DNA of 11,220 nt from CAZOIA01 sp964579675 (lineage in GTDB: Bacteria; Planctomycetota; Phycisphaerae; UBA1845; PWPN01). Location: NCBI GenBank assembly GCA_964579675.1, contig CAZOIA010000181.1, positions 1 to 11,220 on the forward strand, given 5' to 3'. The position numbers and the translations under genes were made by a program. Below, piece by piece: positions 7,445 through 11,220 of the stretch (positions within the stretch are counted from its first letter, which is position 1; each line of letters opens with the position of its first letter). Under the pieces are notes generated by a model that had not been told where the DNA came from, did not search any database, and worked only from the letters and a program-made list of their open reading frames with translations.

Positions 7445-9151
7445 TCTCCTGCAGTTGGTTTGTTCCTCTTCCCACCAGGCGGGCGCCTCGTGATCCTGTC
7501 TCTGACCGTGCCAGTCCACTTGCATCACGACCATCCTGGCGTCACCGCAGATCACGTTGTCGTCCAGGACGACCCGATGAACCGGTTTGAAGCGGGAATC
7601 GAGAATGAGGTCCGGGTGCCAGCTTGGAAAGAGCAGCGCGTGGGTGACGCGTTTTTGCCGGAGGTACTCGAGCATCGCCCGGGTATGGTCGGGCAGGCGT
7701 TTCCGGCGCACTACCTCGGGATCGATCAGGCCGATTGTATCGAGGACGGGACGGTCGCCGAAGAAAGCGATCGCCCCGATATCGTTGGTGGCGACGACGG
7801 CACCAGGGGGCGTGTTTGCGTTGACCCATTCACCGATCGCGACCTGCATCTCGTTGATGTTCTTGACACTCGTGATGTAGTTGTCAACTTGCCCGGGATA
7901 GAGCTGCGCGAGCCCGGCGACGTCGGCCAGAGCCAGCAACGCTACGGCGGCGGCGTACGCCGGGCGGGCGGCTCTCGGGACAATCGCGCCGGCCGCCCGG
8001 GCCACCAGGTCCATCCCCACCACCCCGAAAACCAGGGCCAGCGGGATCCACTGGATCAGGTAGCGTTGAGACTGTCCCGGGAAGAAAACGCCCAGCGTGA
8101 CCACCCCGGCGGCGGCGGTCCCGCCGAAGAAAACCAGCAGCGGAAACAGCGATTTCAGCCCCGGGCCACGCCGCAGCCGAGGGACGAAGCAGGCGAGCAC
8201 GCCCACGCCGGCCAGAACCATCAGGATCTTGTTGTCGTCGTCGGCTATGAATTGGATGGCATCCACCGGCACTTCCAGCATCTTCTTGAATCGCAAGCCG
8301 AGGGCCTGCAGCCCTTCGGACTGAATGTCGGCTCCCAGACGCAGGCGACCCACCTTCGCCTCGTAGGTGTTCGGTACCAGCGTGCCGTGCACGGAGTAGT
8401 TGAGCGCGAAATAGGGCAGCATCGTCAGCCCGAACGCCGCCACCCGAAGGGCAAGACGCCAAGCCGCCTTCTCGCGACGGACGGTCTCGGGATGCAGCCA
8501 CCGCATCAGCAGGTGGTCCAGCTCGCTCAGCGGAAAGAGGATGAGGTTCTCGGGTCGGGTCATGGCCGCCAATGCCATCAGCACCGGGCCCACCAGCGGC
8601 CGCCAGCCCTTTGCCCAGGCCCACGAGACGTGAGCCAACACCGCCGCGACGGTCAGCCAGGTCGCCAGCGCGGTTTCCATCCCGCTCAGGCTCGACCATG
8701 GAAACGGGTAGCTGGCCACGATCAACCCCGCCCCGACACCTGCCGTGAGCGGAGGAACGCGGTAGCGCAACAGCAGCATGACCAGCAGTACCCCGACCCC
8801 GGCGGTCAGCAGGACGTTGAGGATATGGATCGTGTGAACGTATTCTCCCGTGACGAGCGTGGCGGCGGCCCAGACGACGTCGAACAGCACCGAGGTTGTT
8901 CCGATGCTTCGCTCGCCGGGGACGTACTCGAAAGGTCGTCCTTCGACGAGCGTGCGAGCGTACTGCGTGTGAATCCAACTGTCGTCGAGCGGGAACCCGG
9001 TATCCACGCCGGCGACCCGCATGGCGTAGTGGTAGGAACCGGCAGTTACGAGCGGGGCCAGGGATGCGATGACGCAGGCGGTCAGAATCGCCCGGCGGCC
9101 GGCTCGTGATTGCTGAGGGGTTGCGGTCGTTGCGTCGCCCGTCTGGACCAT
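7421..9151 (-). CDS. GT-C-fold membrane glycosyltransferase-like protein (dolichyl/polyprenyl-phosphate sugar type)
   Basis: Large integral membrane protein of 576 residues from the chosen ATG. A first helix (about 20-40) is followed by an extracytoplasmic loop with GFPLDDSWIHTQYART. The acidic pair Asp56-Asp57 is where GT-C enzymes place their catalytic carboxylates. Then comes YVPGERSIGTTSVLF and about nine further hydrophobic segments. A soluble C-terminal domain runs from about 422, with NDIGAIAFFG (456-465) and LDTIGLIDPE near 470-480, a pattern I know from putative mannosyl/arabinofuranosyl-transferases. Such enzymes take sugar from a polyprenyl-phosphate donor in the periplasm; donor and acceptor here are unknown. 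A 14-codon longer GTG start at 9193 would overlap guaA but lacks a Shine-Dalgarno sequence. The gene lies 32 bases after guaA on the same strand, so co-transcription is likely. Long open frames on the opposite strand are rejected because their translations are polar and His/Gln/Arg-rich. Confidence 0.83.
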   Translation of the reverse strand: MVQTGDATTATPQQSRAGRRAILTACVIASLAPLVTAGSYHYAMRVAGVDTGFPLDDSWIHTQYARTLVEGRPFEYVPGERSIGTTSVLFDVVWAAATLVTGEYVHTIHILNVLLTAGVGVLLVMLLLRYRVPPLTAGVGAGLIVASYPFPWSSLSGMETALATWLTVAAVLAHVSWAWAKGWRPLVGPVLMALAAMTRPENLILFPLSELDHLLMRWLHPETVRREKAAWRLALRVAAFGLTMLPYFALNYSVHGTLVPNTYEAKVGRLRLGADIQSEGLQALGLRFKKMLEVPVDAIQFIADDDNKILMVLAGVGVLACFVPRLRRGPGLKSLFPLLVFFGGTAAAGVVTLGVFFPGQSQRYLIQWIPLALVFGVVGMDLVARAAGAIVPRAARPAYAAAVALLALADVAGLAQLYPGQVDNYITSVKNINEMQVAIGEWVNANTPPGAVVATNDIGAIAFFGDRPVLDTIGLIDPEVVRRKRLPDHTRAMLEYLRQKRVTHALLFPSWHPDLILDSRFKPVHRVVLDDNVICGDARMVVMQVDWHGQRQDHEAPAWWEEEQTNCRRWLRLLNF

Positions 9152-9160
9152 GGCTCGTGG

Positions 9161-9166
9161 TTCCTG
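9161..9166 (-). promoter_or_regulatory. Ribosome binding site for the GT-C gene
   Basis: On the - strand CAGGAA lies 9 bases before the ATG at 9151, in the 32-base gap after guaA. It favours this ATG over the in-frame GTG at 9193 inside the guaA end, which has no purine-rich site before it. Confidence 0.45.
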
Positions 9167-9183
9167 GCCCGTGCTTGCCCGAG

Positions 9184-10731
9184 CTACTCCCACTCGATCG
9201 TGCCCGGCGGCTTGCTCGATACATCGTAGACTACGCGGTTGATGCCGGCTACCTCGTTGATGATCCGCGAGGAGATTCGTCCCAGCACGTCGTAGTCGAT
9301 GTGCACCCAGTCGGCGGTCATGAAGTCGGTCGTGTCGACGAATCGCAGGGCGAGGACCTGCTGGCCCTCGTAGCTTCGTCCGTCGCCCATGACCCCCACC
9401 GCACTGATAGGCAGGAGCACGGCAAAGGCCTGGCCGATCTTTCGGTACCAGCCCGCGGCCCGGATCTCGTCGATGACGATCTCGTCGGCGTCCTGGAGCA
9501 ACGCGACGCGCCGGGGCGTGACCTCGCCGAGGATGCGTACGGCCAGGCCCGGCCCGGGGAACGGGTGCCGCCAGATGATCTCCTCCGGCAATCCGAGATG
9601 CTCGCCCGCCAGGCGGACCTCGTCCTTAAACAGATCGCGGAGCGGCTCGACCAACGCGAAACCCAGTTCCTCCGGCAACCCGCCGACGTTGTGGTGCATC
9701 TTGATGTTGGCGGCCTCGCCCGCCAGTCCGTGGCCCGACTCAACCACGTCCGGGTAAAGGGTGCCCTGGGCCAGGAACCGCGCGTTGGGGATGGTGCTCG
9801 CCTCGGCCTTGAACACCTCGATGAACTCGTGTCCGATCCGCCTGCGTTTCTCCTGCGGGTCGGTTACGCCGGCGAGCCGGCTTAAGAAGCGATCCGCGGC
9901 CCGGGCCACGTGCAGGTCGATCTTGAAGTGCCCGCGAAACGTCGATTCTACCCTCGACGCTTCGTTCTTGCGCAGCAGGCCGTTGTCCACGAAGATGCAG
10001 ACGAGTTGATCTCCGATCGCCTCGTGGAGCAGGGCCGCCGTCACGCTGCTGTCCACGCCGCCCGACAGGCCGCAGATGACACGATCTCCCGGCCCGACCC
10101 GCTCCCGAATCGAGCGGATCGTATCGGTAATGAAGTTGCCCATTTCCCACTTGCCGCGGGCCCCGCAGATGTCGTAGATGAAATTGCGCAATGCCTGTCC
10201 GCCCCAGGGGGTGTGGGTCACCTCCGGATGGAACTGCAGGCCGAACACCGGCCGCACCCGGTGCCGCACCGCGGCAATCGGACAATTGGGCGTTCGGGCC
10301 AGGGGCACGAAATCCGGCGGCAGGGTCTGCACGCTGTCACCGTGACTCATCCAGACGCTCGTGGGGGACGGGATGTGAGCGAACAAATCGCTCGGGTCAA
10401 GCACTTCGAGCGCCGTCCGCCCGTATTCCCGGGCCGGGGCCGCCTGGACCTGAGCCCCCAGGAGGCGGCAACTGATCTGCATTCCGTAGCAGATCCCGAG
10501 GACGGGTACGCCGAGCTCGAAAAGGCCCGGATCACACGTCGGTGCATCCGCCTCGTAGACGCTGGCCGGCCCACCGGAAAAGATCAGGCCGACCACGTTC
10601 ATCTTCCGGAGCGCCGCCGGCGAAATCGTCGGCGGGCAGACCACGCTGAACACCCGGTTCTCACGAACCCGCCGGGCGATGAGTTGCGAGTATTGACTGC
10701 CGAAATCCAGAATGGCGATGGTCTCGTCCAT
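9184..10731 (-). CDS. guaA: GMP synthase (glutamine-hydrolysing)
   Basis: Cytoplasmic enzyme that converts XMP to GMP using ATP and glutamine-derived ammonia, the last step of de novo guanine nucleotide synthesis. It has 515 residues, close to the 525 of E. coli GuaA and full length. The N-terminal class I amidotransferase starts with IAILDFGSQYSQLIARRVRE. It carries the nucleophile Cys81 (GICYGMQ) and the His168/Glu170 pair (LQFHPE). The ATP-pyrophosphatase domain follows with the PP-loop SGGVDSS (223-229) and FVDNGLLRKNE. Next come AQGTLYPDVVESGHG (321-335), HHNVGGLPEEL and RHPFPGPGLAVRILGE. The C-terminal dimerisation domain ends in the classic YDVSSKPPGTIEWE. All key residues are present. 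The start is fixed by the conserved N-terminus. It is not preceded by guaB, its common partner, but is followed at 32 bases by a membrane glycosyltransferase-like gene. Confidence 0.98.
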   Translation of the reverse strand: MDETIAILDFGSQYSQLIARRVRENRVFSVVCPPTISPAALRKMNVVGLIFSGGPASVYEADAPTCDPGLFELGVPVLGICYGMQISCRLLGAQVQAAPAREYGRTALEVLDPSDLFAHIPSPTSVWMSHGDSVQTLPPDFVPLARTPNCPIAAVRHRVRPVFGLQFHPEVTHTPWGGQALRNFIYDICGARGKWEMGNFITDTIRSIRERVGPGDRVICGLSGGVDSSVTAALLHEAIGDQLVCIFVDNGLLRKNEASRVESTFRGHFKIDLHVARAADRFLSRLAGVTDPQEKRRRIGHEFIEVFKAEASTIPNARFLAQGTLYPDVVESGHGLAGEAANIKMHHNVGGLPEELGFALVEPLRDLFKDEVRLAGEHLGLPEEIIWRHPFPGPGLAVRILGEVTPRRVALLQDADEIVIDEIRAAGWYRKIGQAFAVLLPISAVGVMGDGRSYEGQQVLALRFVDTTDFMTADWVHIDYDVLGRISSRIINEVAGINRVVYDVSSKPPGTIEWE

Positions 10732-10739
10732 GGGCGGTG

Positions 10740-10768
10740 ATTATAGGCTAATCGCACGCGGGTGCCCA
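10740..10768 (-). promoter_or_regulatory. Sigma70-type promoter of guaA, predicted leaderless
   Basis: On the - strand, TGGGCA (10768-10763, four of six matches to TTGACA) is followed after a 17-base spacer by a perfect TATAAT (10745-10740). The ATG of guaA begins at 10731, only 8 bases beyond the -10 box. Transcription would therefore start at or within about two bases of the start codon. The sequence between is CACCGCCC, with no Shine-Dalgarno site. TATAAT is a rare word in such GC-rich DNA, which supports the call. Confidence 0.65.
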
Positions 10769-10854
10769 CGGCGGAGCTCCGGGGATCTATATGCCCGGCT
10801 GCTTGCGGCTTCGCATCAGTAAGGCGCCGTGCGTCGCATTGCCATCATGCCTTC

Positions 10855-10883
10855 TTGTCCCGCTGCACGGACGCCGGTAGGGT
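10855..10883 (+). promoter_or_regulatory. Weak candidate promoter for the rightmost gene
   Basis: TTGTCC (10855-10860, four of six matches to -35) and TAGGGT (10878-10883, TAnnnT only) are separated by 17 bases and lie 40 bases before the ATG at 10923. The match is poor. It is listed because the gene diverges from guaA and must have its own promoter in this 191-base gap. Confidence 0.2.
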
Positions 10884-10884
10884 A

Positions 10885-10914
10885 GCCCGTTCCCCGGTCG
10901 GCGCGAACGCGGGC
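10885..10914 (+). repeat. Imperfect inverted repeat in the putative 5' leader
   Basis: GCCCGTT (10885-10891) can pair with AACGCGGGC (10906-10914), with a two-base bulge and a 14-base GC-rich loop. It would form in the leader RNA 8 bases before the ATG at 10923. In DNA this rich in G and C such pairing is expected by chance, so a role in translation is speculative. Confidence 0.2.
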
Positions 10915-10922
10915 ACGATCCA

Positions 10923-11220
10923 ATGTCAGCCATGAAGCAATACGTCATTGCGACCGGCTTAATCGTTCTGGTCGTAGCGTTGGTGCACGGTCGGTCCGTG
11001 ACCTGCGGTCTTCTGCTGGACGACTACAACCATCGGGCCGAGCTGCGGGAGGGCGACTGGTCGTTTTCGTCGCTGGCGGCGGCGTCGCACCTGGGGGGCC
11101 ATCGCCGGCGGGTGCGGATGTGGTGGCAGGACGAGGCGGACCAGTACTTCTTCCGGCCAGTGGCGTTCTTCCTGATGCGGCTCGAGTACGTGATCGGGGG
11201 CTGGCGGCCGGCGGTGATGC
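10923..11220 (+). CDS. Membrane protein, probable GT-C glycosyltransferase N-terminus (3' partial)
   Basis: An open frame of 99 codons runs from the ATG at 10923 off the right edge. A second in-frame ATG at 10932 is equally possible, and neither has a clear Shine-Dalgarno sequence. A single hydrophobic helix (residues 6-22, VIATGLIVLVVALV) is followed by LLLDDYNHRAEL with Asp36-Asp37. A basic and tryptophan-containing stretch follows, then YFFRPVAFFLMRLEYVIGG at about residues 75-93. The order helix, DD-x-x-H, aromatic loop, FRP, helix is that of GT-C membrane glycosyltransferases of the PMT/TMTC-like kind, whose DD pair takes part in catalysis. The assignment is an inference from the first quarter of the protein at most. 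It diverges from guaA. Confidence 0.6.
   Translation, partial: MSAMKQYVIATGLIVLVVALVHGRSVTCGLLLDDYNHRAELREGDWSFSSLAAASHLGGHRRRVRMWWQDEADQYFFRPVAFFLMRLEYVIGGWRPAVM

Noticed and set aside
7460..9109. A 549-codon open frame on the + strand, opposite the GT-C gene
   Set aside because: Its translation is polar and very rich in His, Gln, Arg and Pro with no domain pattern. The - strand frame gives membrane helices and known motifs. Such mirror frames are normal in GC-rich coding DNA.
9106..10740. Two long + strand frames (9106-9885 and 9910-10740) opposite guaA
   Set aside because: They mirror a complete, conserved GMP synthase. Their translations are Asp/Arg/Gly-rich with no family signature.
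10732..10922. Possible riboswitch or small RNA between guaA and the divergent gene
   Set aside because: On the guaA side the promoter leaves no room for a leader. On the other side only a bulged chance-level hairpin is visible, with no guanine-riboswitch or other known consensus.
1..11220. Mobile element, CRISPR array, tRNA or rRNA
   Set aside because: No transposase or integrase motifs, no regularly spaced repeats, no target-site duplications and no tRNA-like cloverleaf were recognised. Nearly all bases lie in ordinary genes.

Overview
The window is a high-GC, densely coded bacterial chromosome segment dominated by cell-surface polysaccharide assembly. The envelope must be diderm, because a Wza-type outer-membrane export protein is encoded. 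The tandem Poly_export plus SLBB layout of that protein, the stand-alone degenerate tyrosine-kinase-like ATPase and the GT-C membrane enzymes resemble what I recall from Planctomycetota (Phycisphaerae-like) genomes. That is a recollection of family style rather than a proven assignment. Nothing in the window points to phage, plasmid, transposon, CRISPR or RNA genes.

Positions 1 to 7351 hold six genes on the + strand, with gaps of 33, 7, 2, -4 and 6 bases, so they are almost certainly one operon that begins upstream of the window. In order they are: a polysaccharide export protein (Wza/GumB type, 5' end missing), a polysaccharide co-polymerase (Wzz/GumC type), a CpsD/BY-kinase-like P-loop ATPase with degenerate motifs, an O-antigen polymerase/ligase-type membrane protein (Wzy/WaaL), a lipid-linked oligosaccharide flippase (Wzx/MATE type) and a family 2 glycosyltransferase. 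Together they supply most of the machinery of a Wzx/Wzy-dependent pathway: one sugar-adding step, flipping, polymerisation, chain-length control and export. The priming transferase and the other glycosyltransferases must lie upstream or elsewhere.

The operon meets a convergent - strand pair. guaA (GMP synthase) starts at 10731, and 32 bases after its stop lies a gene for a large GT-C-fold membrane protein that ends at 7421. guaA has an excellent sigma70-like promoter whose -10 box TATAAT lies only 8 bases before the ATG, which predicts a leaderless or near-leaderless mRNA.

Divergent from guaA, after 191 bases without a gene, the first 99 codons of another membrane protein run off the right edge (10923 onward). 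It also has a DD motif just after its first membrane segment, as in GT-C enzymes, so guaA sits between two probable GT-C-type genes.

The most interesting observations are the motif losses in the BY-kinase-like protein, the leaderless guaA promoter and the pairing of guaA with membrane glycosyltransferases. I see no clear evidence of a wholly new system.
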